DNA of 64,000 bases from Fervidobacterium pennivorans (GTDB taxonomy: Bacteria; Thermotogota; Thermotogae; Thermotogales; Fervidobacteriaceae): the NCBI RefSeq assembly GCF_001644665.1, contig NZ_CP011393.1, forward strand, positions 1,448,001 through 1,512,000, given 5' to 3'. Of the stretch, positions 29,084 to 37,917 are shown in pieces. The position numbers were made by a program, and so were the translations under genes. A model generated the notes under the pieces. It ran no database searches. It was given only the letters and a program-made list of their open reading frames with translations, and had not been told where the DNA came from. The stretch's first letter is position 1. Every line of letters starts with the position of its first letter.

Positions 29084-29112
29084 ATTATACCATAGAGTTG
29101 CATTAGTGACAA
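29084..29112 (-). promoter_or_regulatory. promoter of eno
   Basis: TTGTCA (29107-29112), a 17-base spacer and TATAAT (29084-29089), with TGG before the -10, on the minus strand. It lies in the gap after the amylase gene. Confidence 0.85.
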
Positions 29113-29153
29113 TTTTCACTAACGTAACAATCGATGAAATCGTATTTTCACAC

Positions 29154-30518
29154 TTAGACTATTTTCACTTCGTATGGTTTCAAAGTGATTCCTTCAAACG
29201 ATTCGTTATGTCCTGCGATATTTGCGTATACTCTAAAACCATAATTACCATCGGTTACCGTATATGCGATAACAAATGTGTTGTGTGTAACGTTTTCGAC
29301 CCATGCGTTTGTGAGCCACTCGTTTTCTTTTCTGAATTTCGTCCATGCTATGACCTCTCTGAGCAAGCTCCCTTCTCTGCTGAGTTGTTCTTCAACAGAG
29401 ACTCCTGTAAATGCTCTGTTAAATCTAATTGCCTTCCAGAACGTTTGACCTTCTCCAGATAGTGATGCATACCATGGGAATGGTTCGATAACGTCTTCTG
29501 TGAATGTGGAGTCGTAAATACCTTTCATGCCAAGTTCATCACCGTAGTAGATGAAAGGAACACCAGGAGTTGTCATGAGTAAACCGAAGAAGACTTTTCT
29601 TTGTTCTTCCTGTTGGATAAGGCTTGCGAGTCTGTGCATGTCGTGGTTACCTGTGAAGTTGCTTGGTAGGTATGGTTTTTTTGTTAGTGTCCTTTGGAAG
29701 CAATCGACGATTTTGTAAACGGCTCCATGTTGCATCGATTCTCTAATTGCTTCTGTGAAATAGAAGTTGAACGAACAACCAATTGTCTTTGCGTATCTGT
29801 CAACTATCTCTGGGTCGTCCCAGACCTCCGTAACGGCAAATATGTCTGAACCTTTTACCTGTCTTGCTTTGTCCATAACAAGTTTCCAGTATGCAACATT
29901 TTTTTCGTGGTCGTATCTAAATCTACCTTCTTTAATATCGTAATCGTATATGTGTTTTGCTGCATCGAATCTGAAACCATCAACACCTTGATTGAGCCAA
30001 AATTCAACGATTTCAAGTGATTTTTGGACAACTTCTGGATTTTCGTAGTTCAAATCAGGTGAGGAGCCTCCGAAAACCCCATAATACCACTTTCCATTCC
30101 TGTTGTGCCAGAGTAATTCTTCATCCCAGTGCCTCTTTTCGCTTAGGTTGAAGTGTGGTTGAGCCCAGAGGAAATAGTCTACGTAAGGTTTTTCACCGTT
30201 CATTGCTGCTTTAAACCAAGGGTGTCTGTCCGAAACATGGTTGAGTGGAAGGTCAATGACGACCTTTATACCTTTTTCATGGAGCGTATTGACCATCGCT
30301 TTGAAATCTGAGAGTGAGCCGAAAGAAGAGTTCGTATCGAAATAATCAATGATATCGTATCCGTGATAGCTCGGTGATTTGAAATGTGGTGTGAGCCAAA
30401 CAAGGTCAACACCGATAGCTTTTAAGTAGTCTGCTTTCTGTGCTATACCTTTGAAATCACCTATACCATCATCGTTTGAATCTGCAAAAGACCTAACAAA
30501 TATCTCGTAGCCTATCAT
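29154..30518 (-). CDS. intracellular alpha-amylase, glycoside hydrolase family 13
   Basis: A GH13 alpha-glucanase with a catalytic TIM barrel that works on alpha-1,4-glucans. The nucleophile Asp is at residue 185 (GFRFDAAKH), the acid/base Glu at 231 (FAVTEVWDDPE) and the transition-state HD at 292-293 (FTGNHDMHR). DLPLNHVSDRHPWF is the first conserved region. The 454-residue protein has no signal peptide, so it acts on imported or stored oligosaccharides, unlike the secreted enzyme at 60.5 kb. The ATG at 30518 follows GGAGGG. It lies 41 bases downstream of murD, probably in one operon. The exact specificity (amylase, oligo-1,6-glucosidase or maltodextrinase) cannot be told. Confidence 0.9.
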   Translation of the reverse strand: MIGYEIFVRSFADSNDDGIGDFKGIAQKADYLKAIGVDLVWLTPHFKSPSYHGYDIIDYFDTNSSFGSLSDFKAMVNTLHEKGIKVVIDLPLNHVSDRHPWFKAAMNGEKPYVDYFLWAQPHFNLSEKRHWDEELLWHNRNGKWYYGVFGGSSPDLNYENPEVVQKSLEIVEFWLNQGVDGFRFDAAKHIYDYDIKEGRFRYDHEKNVAYWKLVMDKARQVKGSDIFAVTEVWDDPEIVDRYAKTIGCSFNFYFTEAIRESMQHGAVYKIVDCFQRTLTKKPYLPSNFTGNHDMHRLASLIQQEEQRKVFFGLLMTTPGVPFIYYGDELGMKGIYDSTFTEDVIEPFPWYASLSGEGQTFWKAIRFNRAFTGVSVEEQLSREGSLLREVIAWTKFRKENEWLTNAWVENVTHNTFVIAYTVTDGNYGFRVYANIAGHNESFEGITLKPYEVKIV

Positions 30519-30559
30519 CTATCTTCCCTCCAATTTGGGTATTGAAAGCGTTTTTCAAA

Positions 30560-31822
30560 TTATTGTTCCAAAAGCTTTTTGACTATCGCTTTGAAATGGT
30601 CTCCACGTTCTTCGAAATTTTTATACGCATCGTAACTTGCACCAGCTGGTCCCAAGAGCACGTAATCGCCTTCGCCTGCCATTTTTGATATTTCAATAAC
30701 TGCTTCTTCGATATTTTTGTATCTTTTGTAATTAATCTCTCTTTCCTTCAAATACGGTTCAATTTGGTCCGCGATAGGTCCGACTATAGCAACGTGTTTG
30801 CATTTTTTCTTTATCTCATCTGCCAGTTTTGTGTAGTCTTCGTTTTTACCTTTTCCGGCAATTATCAAGAAAAGATTCCCGTCGAAATTTTCAAGGGCTT
30901 TCAATACTGCTGCAGCATTTGTGGCTTTTGAATCGTTGTAATAATGTGCTCCGTTTATTGTTCCACAATACTCCATTCGATGTGGCAATGGCACGAAATC
31001 TTCGAGTATACTCATGTCAAATGGTAAGTTCAACACCTTCAACACGGTCTTTGCGGCGGCGATGTTTTCAACGTTCTGTTTTGTGCGGATGTGGAATGGT
31101 ATCTCTTCGAATTTGAAATCCGCTGTGAATGGAACACGTTTGGCTTGGACGAGCGAGAGTCTTTTGAATGTTTCCATATCTTTTGGATTGTAGATGAAGT
31201 GGTCTTCGTTATCTTGGAACTTTGTTATTTTAAATTTCGATTCAACGTAATGCTCCATAGATGGATGCCAGTCGAGGTGGTTCGGATATATGTTTGTGAT
31301 AACTGCCACGTGTGGTTTGAAGTATTCCGCCCAGTAGAGTTGGAAACTGCTAATTTCTATGACAAGATACTCAGGTTTTTTACCTTCCAGAAGTACTTGT
31401 GCTATTGGTATGCCGATATTTCCAGAGAGTTGAGAGGTTGCGGATTTTGAAATGAGATGGTTAATCATTGATACGGTTGTGCTCTTTCCAACGGAACCTG
31501 TAACCGCGATGATGGTTGGGTTCCAATCAAGATTTTTCGTAAAATAAGTGATTTCTGTGTCAACATGTTTGCCCAATTCTTTTGCTTTCATGAGAATGGG
31601 ATGGTTGTATGGAACACTTGGGCTGGTTAATATAACGTCTGCTTCGAGGATTTTTTCGCTGTTGGTTCCCTCTTCGTAAGGTATGCCAGATTCTTCTAAG
31701 TATTTCTTGTCCTCTTCTGAAAGCTTACCACCTTCGCTTACAAAAACTTCCTCCCCAAGTGATTTTAAATATCTTGCCGCATATTTGTTACTTAACCCAA
31801 ACCCCAGGAGTGCAAACTTCAA
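30560..31822 (-). CDS. murD: UDP-N-acetylmuramoylalanine--D-glutamate ligase
   Basis: MurD adds D-Glu to UDP-MurNAc-L-Ala in cytoplasmic peptidoglycan synthesis. The 420-residue protein begins MKFALLGFGLSNKYAARYL, with the ATP-binding loop TGSVGKSTTVSMI, then ISSFQLYWAEYFKP and NIYPNHLDWHPSMEHYVESKF, and the C-terminal domain signature HRMEYCGTINGAHYYNDSKATN. I chose the TTG at 31822 over the GTG at 31831 because it fits the family start and the AAGGAG site. No other mur genes are adjacent. It is the first gene of a pair with the amylase. Confidence 0.93.
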   Translation of the reverse strand: MKFALLGFGLSNKYAARYLKSLGEEVFVSEGGKLSEEDKKYLEESGIPYEEGTNSEKILEADVILTSPSVPYNHPILMKAKELGKHVDTEITYFTKNLDWNPTIIAVTGSVGKSTTVSMINHLISKSATSQLSGNIGIPIAQVLLEGKKPEYLVIEISSFQLYWAEYFKPHVAVITNIYPNHLDWHPSMEHYVESKFKITKFQDNEDHFIYNPKDMETFKRLSLVQAKRVPFTADFKFEEIPFHIRTKQNVENIAAAKTVLKVLNLPFDMSILEDFVPLPHRMEYCGTINGAHYYNDSKATNAAAVLKALENFDGNLFLIIAGKGKNEDYTKLADEIKKKCKHVAIVGPIADQIEPYLKEREINYKRYKNIEEAVIEISKMAGEGDYVLLGPAGASYDAYKNFEERGDHFKAIVKKLLEQ

Positions 31823-31984
31823 ACAAATCACTCTCCTTTTTAAGTCTAAATTTTCCTGGATTTTCTCAAATTCTGAATATATTTTATCACAAAGTAGATT
31901 GTGAAACCGATTTTTGTGGAAATGTTCAATGAATGTTCATATTTCTAAACTCTACACTCTTGGCTTAAAATCCCCCAATATTGT

Positions 31985-32014
31985 TTGACTTTGAAAATCG
32001 CTTTATGGTATACT
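31985..32014 (+). promoter_or_regulatory. promoter of dinB with flanking repeats
   Basis: TTGACT (31985-31990), an 18-base spacer and TATACT (32009-32014), preceded by TGG. The heptamer ACTATAC occurs at 32012-32018 and again at 32027-32033, overlapping and following the -10, which looks like an operator half-site pair. The 289-base gap between murD and dinB shows nothing else I can name. Confidence 0.65.
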
Positions 32015-32111
32015 ATACTTTAGTAAACTATACATATGTTAAGTATGTGTTATAAAACGTCATTGTTGGATTGATGAATATTGATGAATAATAAGCAGGG
32101 GGGTGATATCT

Positions 32112-33239
32112 GTGCTTTACAAGTGTGTTGCTTTGCTGGATATGGACGCTTATTTTGCTTCCGTTGAGGAAGCGAAAAATCTTTCGCTTAGAGGTAGACC
32201 TTTTGCGGTAATTGGGAATGGGGAAAGACCTATAGTTATAAGTGCGAATTATGTAGCAAAAAGTTTTGGAGTGAAGACTGGGATGGTTATAACAAAAGCA
32301 CGGAAGTTGTGTCCGAAGATTATTTTTGTAAAGGCAGATTTTTCGCAATACGAGTTCACAACGTTGAAGATTATCCAACTTGTTGAGAAATATTTTCCTG
32401 TCTACAAAGAGGCAAGCATAGACGAAGTGTATATTGCGGTTGATAGTATTGGAGATGTATCTTATGGGGTGGAAAGGCTCAAGGAACTGAAGGAAGAGAT
32501 AAAAGAGAAACTCAACCTTACTTGCACGATAGGGGTTGGACGAAATCCGATAATTGCAAAAAGTGCATGTGAGTTAGCTAAGCCGGATGGTTTCTTTGTC
32601 GTTCAAGATTTTGAGGAATTCGCAAAGGATTTGCCAATAAAGAATGTAACTGGAATAGGTAAGGAAAGTGAGAAGATTTTGGAAAGGTTAGGAATAGGAA
32701 CGTTGGAGCAATTTTTGAACGATAAAAGGTTAGACGGTTTGAGTGGATTTCAAAAATTAAAGACGTTGATTTTAAAAGAATACACAGAATCTGAATTTTT
32801 CAAATTTGTTCCTCCAAAGAGTATTGGCCATTCGCTTACGCTAGATAGACATGTGAGCAATTTAGAAGAGTTACTAGAGGTTTATAAATACCTTACGTTC
32901 GGTTTATACGCAAAGCTGTTGAGAGGACGAATGGGAGCAAAGAGTGTAAGTTTGTATTTAAAAGATAGGTTCGGCTCTTTTTCGATTTCCCGTTCGTTTA
33001 TTTTCTACACAAACGATTTTCTTCTCATTTCGAAAGTTGTTGAAAATTTGGTTGAAAAGTTGTTCAGAGGGTATCCCGTTTCGAAAGTAGGTATCTCTTT
33101 GAATAATTTGAAGTTAATCGATGGTGTTCAAAGTTCGCTATTTTGGGATGAACAGCAGAAAAGGTTTGAGAAATTGGCAGAATTTGAGAACATCTTTTTT
33201 GGAGGTTATTTTGTGTTGCGCACAAAGAAGATAGTTTGA
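32112..33239 (+). CDS. dinB: DNA polymerase IV (Y family)
   Basis: DinB is a low-fidelity translesion polymerase. The 375-residue protein has LLDMDAYFASVEEAKN with the first catalytic Asp, KSFGVKTGMVITKARKLCP, the YKEASIDEVYIAV motif with the catalytic D and E, TCTIGVGRNPIIAKSACELAKPDGFFV, and an HhH region (DLPIKNVTGIGKESEKILERLGI). The GTG at 32112 is preferred because GGGGTGAT lies right before it; the GTG at 32103 is inside that site. The C-terminal beta-clamp peptide is not obvious. It may be followed by the metallo-beta-lactamase-fold gene, which has its own -10. Confidence 0.93.
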   Translation: MLYKCVALLDMDAYFASVEEAKNLSLRGRPFAVIGNGERPIVISANYVAKSFGVKTGMVITKARKLCPKIIFVKADFSQYEFTTLKIIQLVEKYFPVYKEASIDEVYIAVDSIGDVSYGVERLKELKEEIKEKLNLTCTIGVGRNPIIAKSACELAKPDGFFVVQDFEEFAKDLPIKNVTGIGKESEKILERLGIGTLEQFLNDKRLDGLSGFQKLKTLILKEYTESEFFKFVPPKSIGHSLTLDRHVSNLEELLEVYKYLTFGLYAKLLRGRMGAKSVSLYLKDRFGSFSISRSFIFYTNDFLLISKVVENLVEKLFRGYPVSKVGISLNNLKLIDGVQSSLFWDEQQKRFEKLAEFENIFFGGYFVLRTKKIV

Positions 33240-33279
33240 GTTTTGTTTGAAATAATTTGGAGGGTTGGAAGTGTTGAGG

Positions 33280-33288
33280 TGTTATAAT
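33280..33288 (+). promoter_or_regulatory. extended -10 promoter before the metallo-beta-lactamase-fold gene
   Basis: TGTTATAAT in the 85-base gap after dinB, 37 bases upstream of the next start codon. No clear -35 box. Confidence 0.5.
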
Positions 33289-33324
33289 TAGATTGTGAAA
33301 TAGCAAAGCAGAGGAGTTGAGAAA

Positions 33325-34272
33325 GTGTATGAGGTAATTGATGTAACGGAATCTGTAAAAGTGTTAAGGGCGCCTGTTAATGTGGTGTTTTTCTTCAAAT
33401 CTACGTTGGGAAAAAGCGAGTGCTTGGTCATCGATTCTGGAAGTAGCAATGAATATGGGAAAAAGATATTAAAATACCTTGAAAGCCAAGGTGTGAATAG
33501 GTTTTCGATACTCAATTCACACTCGCATGCAGACCATATCGGAGGAAATAGCTTTCTGCAGGAAAGAACCAAGTGCAAGATTTATGCGACGTATTTTGAG
33601 AGCGTCTTCATTGAACATCCTCAGCTTGAGCCGATGTATCTCTGGGGAGGACCTATTTTTGAAGGGATAGATAACAAGTTTTTAATGGCAAAATCTTCAA
33701 TAGTTACAGACATTGTAGAATACGGCTGGTCCTCTGAACTCGATGTAGAAATCATACCACTTAAAGGGCACTCTTTTAATATGGTTGGAGTGTTGATTGA
33801 TGATGGTAAAAAGAGGGTGTTGTTCGTAGCCGATGCTGTTGTTTCTATGCAAACGATAGAAAAATACAAGGTTTATTTCTTATACGATGTGCACGAACAT
33901 CTAAAAACTCTGCAAGGTCTAAATAAATGGGCAGAAAACGTAGATGTTGTTGTGCCGAGCCATGGTGAGATTTTTGACTTCGGCAAAGAAGATGATGGAG
34001 AAAACAAAAAAAGAGAGTTTTTGAACCTGATTAAAGGAAATGAGAAAGTTATAGAAGATGTTTTGGGTTTGATTTTGGGAATTCTGGTGGAACCGAAGAC
34101 GATAGATGAGATTTTGAGCGAGGTTGCAGCTAATTTCTTAATCCCCATTGATGCCACGTCTTATGTGTTACTACTCCAAACTCTCAAAGCATATTGTAGT
34201 TATCTGGTTAATGTAAACGCGATCGGTCTTACTTTCGAAAGAGGGAAATTGGAGTATATTAGAATGCATTGA
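33325..34272 (+). CDS. metallo-beta-lactamase-fold hydrolase
   Basis: A 315-residue cytoplasmic protein with the fold's zinc motif HSHADHIGG and later ligands in PLKGHSFNMVGV, VADAVVS and PSHGEIFDFG. The fold covers hydrolases of many substrates, and no feature here tells which. The C-terminal 75 residues after the fold are helical. The GTG at 33325 follows GAGGAG. The VanZ-like gene begins 32 bases downstream. Confidence 0.85.
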   Translation: MYEVIDVTESVKVLRAPVNVVFFFKSTLGKSECLVIDSGSSNEYGKKILKYLESQGVNRFSILNSHSHADHIGGNSFLQERTKCKIYATYFESVFIEHPQLEPMYLWGGPIFEGIDNKFLMAKSSIVTDIVEYGWSSELDVEIIPLKGHSFNMVGVLIDDGKKRVLFVADAVVSMQTIEKYKVYFLYDVHEHLKTLQGLNKWAENVDVVVPSHGEIFDFGKEDDGENKKREFLNLIKGNEKVIEDVLGLILGILVEPKTIDEILSEVAANFLIPIDATSYVLLLQTLKAYCSYLVNVNAIGLTFERGKLEYIRMH

Positions 34273-34304
34273 GCTAAGAACAAAAAATCGGAGGATTGAG
34301 CGCA

Positions 34305-34859
34305 ATGGATGAACTTTTAAAAAAAGGTTCGAAAAATGTGCGTAAGGCTACCTTGATAGTGTTATTTGCTGGTGTTTTGTTCTGGGTTGCTACTATATTT
34401 TATTTCTCAACCCGACCGCCGGAGGAATCGCACCAGCAATCGAGTTTGGCGTATAAGGTTATAAAGAAAATCGATAGTATTTTGGATTTTTCCAACACGG
34501 AAATTTTCAAAAAAGTTGAGAGGAAATTGAAATTGATTTGGTTTGGGACGGAATACGTGCCTGCAGAAATGGTGATTAGAAAGACAGCACATTTTGGATT
34601 GTATTTTGTATTTGGGTTTTTGGTAGCCTTAACATTTTTTTGGTGGAAGAGGGATATAATAGTATCGGGGATAACAGGTCTTACAATCCCTTCAACGTAT
34701 GCGATTTTTGATGAATATAACCAAATTTTCTACCGACGGGGTTCTTCACTTAACGATGTTGTTATCGATGCTTCTGGAGCATTAGTTGGTGTTATTGTGT
34801 TTCTCTTCTTACTTACTCTGTTTTGGGGAGTAAAAAGGTTAATTCAAATTCTCAAATGA
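34305..34859 (+). CDS. VanZ-like membrane protein
   Basis: A 184-residue inner-membrane protein with about four transmembrane segments. It has the family hallmarks: FYFSTRPPEESH after the first segment, RKTAHFGLYFVFGFLVA, and DEYNQIFYRRGSSLNDVVIDASGALVG, where the conserved Asp and Arg face a polar pocket. VanZ in enterococci gives low-level teicoplanin resistance; the biochemical role of the wider family is unclear. The ATG at 34305 follows GGAGGA; an upstream TTG overlaps that site. It is close to the preceding gene and probably co-transcribed. Confidence 0.87.
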   Translation: MDELLKKGSKNVRKATLIVLFAGVLFWVATIFYFSTRPPEESHQQSSLAYKVIKKIDSILDFSNTEIFKKVERKLKLIWFGTEYVPAEMVIRKTAHFGLYFVFGFLVALTFFWWKRDIIVSGITGLTIPSTYAIFDEYNQIFYRRGSSLNDVVIDASGALVGVIVFLFLLTLFWGVKRLIQILK

Positions 34860-34916
34860 ACTTGTTTGAAATTGCTTATTATATCTCGACTGCTGTTTTG
34901 TTTGAGGGGTGATAAA

Positions 34917-36383
34917 ATGTGTATGAAAAGCATGCTTAAGGTGGTTTTTAAAAGTTTTATAATGTTTGCTTTGTTTTTCACACCTTCTTTGGTGGTTGGT
35001 CAAAAAATTCTCTACACATACGCTCAAAATGCTGAACCAAAATTCATGTTAAGCGGTGGCAATATAACAGGGCTTTGTCACGACATTATTCAAAAGCTGA
35101 ACGAGGAACTTAGAAGTCAAGCAATTAGAATTGAGTACAAATCAAAAGAGTTGAAAAGCATCTCCGAGATTTTTGATGCACTTTCCAAAAATGAAATTCA
35201 GATATTCGTTGGGGCTGCTTACAGTAAGCAACGAGAAAGTTATACTACATATCTCCAGCCTCCACTTTACGGATTGAGGGAGATGTTTCTTATTAATTCA
35301 AGTGATGTAATGAGATTTGCTGAAAAGCAGTATGCAAAGATAGGTGTTATAGGTAGTACTGTAACATCGGAAAGTTTACCTACTATCGCACCAAAACAGG
35401 AAGTTATTCCGTTCAAGAACGTAAATGATGCTATCAAAGCCCTTGAACGAAAAGAGATAGACACGGTGTTTTATTCCAGTCTAACGCTTGGATATATGCT
35501 TAAAAACTCAAAAGGGAAATTCGAAACCTTAAAAGGTCCTTCGGAAAAGTATTACCATTACATCGTTCTTTCAAAGAGCGTGGACAAAGATGTTGTGGCT
35601 AAGATTGAAACGGCGTTGGAGAAATTGCACAAAAATGGGGTATTGAAGGCGCTTATAAAGAAATACGGCCTGGATGATTATGTCGTTCCTGGGAATGTTA
35701 TAGAGATACTTACAATTGATTGGAAACCATATGAATGGTATGATACCATCAAAAAAGATTGGGTAGGCGTAGATGTAGATGTTGTCAGGGCAGTTTTGAG
35801 TAAGATGGGATACGAAGTAGCTTTTTTCACATTTCCATGGTCCAGGTGTGTAGAATTAATGAAAATCAAAGCCTACGATGGAATTATGAGTTTAAGAATT
35901 ACCCAAGAACGTCAGGCGTTCTTGAGTTATCCAGATGAACCACTTAGCACTGGAAAGGATGTTTTGTTTAAGCTTAGAAGTTCAGAAGTGAACTTTGCAC
36001 GCTTGGAAGATATTTCATCTAACGTGCTGTGTGGATACACGGAAGGTTATGCCTACGGTGACTGGTTTTGGAACGCAAAATTTAAAAAGATAGCTGTTCC
36101 AGATGATGTGACTGGCTTTAAACTTTTACAGAGTGGAAGGATACAACTTTTTGTTTGTAACTTGTTTGTTGGAAAACAATTGGCAAAAGATTTAGGTATT
36201 GAAGTTCAACCTTCTCCCGTTTTCGGAGAAAAGATGATTTACTACTTGGCTTTTTCAAAAAACTATCAAGGAAGTTATCTATCAGAAGTTTTTTCTCGAA
36301 GATTGAAAGAATTTAAGCTTACAGATGAGTATTTGAAAATTTTGACACGCTACGGAATAACCTATGACGATTTTTGGAGATGA
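34917..36383 (+). CDS. tandem SBP-type periplasmic binding protein, two modules
   Basis: A 488-residue secreted protein with two extracellular solute-binding protein family 3 modules in a row (about residues 30-280 and 285-488). Features include KILYTYAQNAEPKFML and then GGNITGLCHDIIQKL in the first, and ILTIDWKPYEWYDTI with VGVDVDVVRAVLSKMGYEV in the second. Its signal peptide is MCMKSMLKVVFKSFIMFALFFTPSLVVG. No transporter subunits are nearby; it is followed by a kinase and a response regulator, so it probably presents a ligand to the kinase rather than to a permease. I chose the ATG at 34917 behind GAGGGGTGAT. The ligand is unknown. Confidence 0.85.
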   Translation: MCMKSMLKVVFKSFIMFALFFTPSLVVGQKILYTYAQNAEPKFMLSGGNITGLCHDIIQKLNEELRSQAIRIEYKSKELKSISEIFDALSKNEIQIFVGAAYSKQRESYTTYLQPPLYGLREMFLINSSDVMRFAEKQYAKIGVIGSTVTSESLPTIAPKQEVIPFKNVNDAIKALERKEIDTVFYSSLTLGYMLKNSKGKFETLKGPSEKYYHYIVLSKSVDKDVVAKIETALEKLHKNGVLKALIKKYGLDDYVVPGNVIEILTIDWKPYEWYDTIKKDWVGVDVDVVRAVLSKMGYEVAFFTFPWSRCVELMKIKAYDGIMSLRITQERQAFLSYPDEPLSTGKDVLFKLRSSEVNFARLEDISSNVLCGYTEGYAYGDWFWNAKFKKIAVPDDVTGFKLLQSGRIQLFVCNLFVGKQLAKDLGIEVQPSPVFGEKMIYYLAFSKNYQGSYLSEVFSRRLKEFKLTDEYLKILTRYGITYDDFWR

Positions 36384-36401
36384 AAAAGCTTGTGGTATAA
36401 T
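36374..36401 (+). promoter_or_regulatory. promoter inside the end of the binding-protein gene
   Basis: TTGGAG (36374-36379), a 16-base spacer and TATAAT (36396-36401) with TGG before it. The -35 box overlaps the last codons of the upstream gene. It would give the kinase gene its own start of transcription. Confidence 0.6.
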
Positions 36402-36481
36402 GATAGAGAGAGTTAAAATAGGATTGCGTGTGTTATTTTTATTCGATACTTTGTTTTTTGATAGCATTAGAAGGTGGTATT

Positions 36482-37372
36482 ATGACAAACAAAAACGAAG
36501 GAACGGCAAGCAGGATTTATTTAGTCGTTAATTTTGTTATACTAATACTTATCACAATTCTTTTTACATGGCACGCAACTCGCTACTATAGCGATTGGAA
36601 CAATGGATTGGAAAGTTTTATGAAAAACATGGCAGTTAGTCTTTCTTACCCTGCTTGGACTTACGACAAGAGAGTCATTGAGCAAATTACCGCAGTTATG
36701 ATTGAAAAGGATGAGATAATATCCGTAGTGGTCTACGATGACAAGAACAATAAACTCGTTGTCAAAGAGAAAAAGTTGAATTTAACAACGACTGATTTGC
36801 TATTTGGAACAAAGCGATTAGATAGAACATACAACTTAATCTATGCAGATACCTACGTTGGAAAGGTTATTTTCACTTATATTGATCGTTCAACTAGGAC
36901 TTTTTTGGTCGTCTCAGGAACCGGTGCCGCATTGCTTTACATAGTATCCGCGCTTTTGATTTTGAATATAAAAAAGAATAAAAAGCTTGCAGTCATGGTT
37001 AATGAACTCAATGAGCTTAATGCCGAACTTGAAATGGCATTTAACGAGCTCGAAGAGACACAGAATAAAATAATAAACGCAGAAAAAATGGCTGCGTTAG
37101 GAAAGTTGATGGTCAATATCGCACATGATATTAACACGCCTGCGGGGATTATATATTCCTCACTGACCGAACAACAGAATAGGATTGATAGTATAGTAAA
37201 GAAATTCCAATCTGACCAGCTTACCGAAGAAGATTTCAAAGACTGCCTAGATACAATATCAGAATTAAATCAAATAATGCTCAGAAATGCAAAAAGAATC
37301 ATAGAGCTTGTTCAAAGTTTAAAACGTACAGCTATGAACGAGATGACGCAGACTTGGTCAGAGTCAACGTAA
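36482..37372 (+). pseudogene. sensor histidine kinase, N-terminal half (frameshifted)
   Basis: A 296-residue reading frame with two membrane segments (about 11-31 and 141-162) around a periplasmic sensor domain (PAWTYDKRVIEQITAVMIEKDE), then a coiled coil (about 170-200) and the dimerisation domain with the phosphoacceptor H215 in VNIAHDINTPAGI. It stops right after the dimerisation helices. The ATP-binding half follows in the -1 frame (37354-37833), so one missing base or a programmed shift separates them. The ATG at 36482 follows GAAGGTGG. In a normal kinase the two would be one protein of about 455 residues. Confidence 0.8.
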
Positions 37373-37833
37373 AGTCCCTTGTTAATGATGTTTTGAACGC
37401 AATGCACCCAAGGTTGAGAAAGACGAAGATAGAGGTTATTACGGAAGTGGATGATAACCTTGCAGCTTATACGGTGCCTGGTGCAATAGCTCAAATTCTA
37501 ATGAATTTGATAGACAATGCGATAGTCCATGCTTTTGAATACGACAATCCTGGCAAGATAGTGATAAAGTTCGAGAAGGTAAAGAGCCGAAACGGAGAAG
37601 AGTATCTACAATTAACCTTTTCGGACAACGGGAAAGGTATGGATGAGGAAACAAAAAAGCGAGCCTTCGAGCCGTTTTATACAACTGATAAGGAAAATGG
37701 TACGGGCTTAGGGTTAAGTATCGTCTACAATCTTGTTGTAGATATGCTCGGTGGTGATATAGAGCTTGAAAGTGAGATTGGAAAAGGAACAACTCTCCGG
37801 ATTAAAATACCCTTAACGAAAAAGAACGCGTGA
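37354..37833 (+). pseudogene. histidine kinase ATP-binding half (-1 frame continuation)
   Basis: A 159-residue reading frame with the HATPase_c boxes: N-box LMNLIDNAIVHAFEYD, G1 SDNGKGMDEETKKRAFEPF (read in pieces) and G2 GTGLGLSIVYNLV. It overlaps the preceding frame by 19 bases. The possible TTG start at 37354 has no ribosome binding site, so independent translation is unlikely. It is the missing catalytic part of the kinase above; without it that kinase could not autophosphorylate. A sequencing error is possible. Confidence 0.75.
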
Positions 37834-37917
37834 TGTTGAAGTGTAATCCTACCTTTCAACCCTTTCAACTCGCGTTTCAGCACCGGAAATTTTTTGTTAT
37901 CTGTGAGGTGAATAAAC

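Noticed and set aside
37354-37833. The ATP-binding half of the kinase as an independent anti-sigma-like ATPase gene
   Set aside because: It continues the kinase exactly in the -1 frame, lacks a ribosome binding site and has a complete set of histidine-kinase boxes.
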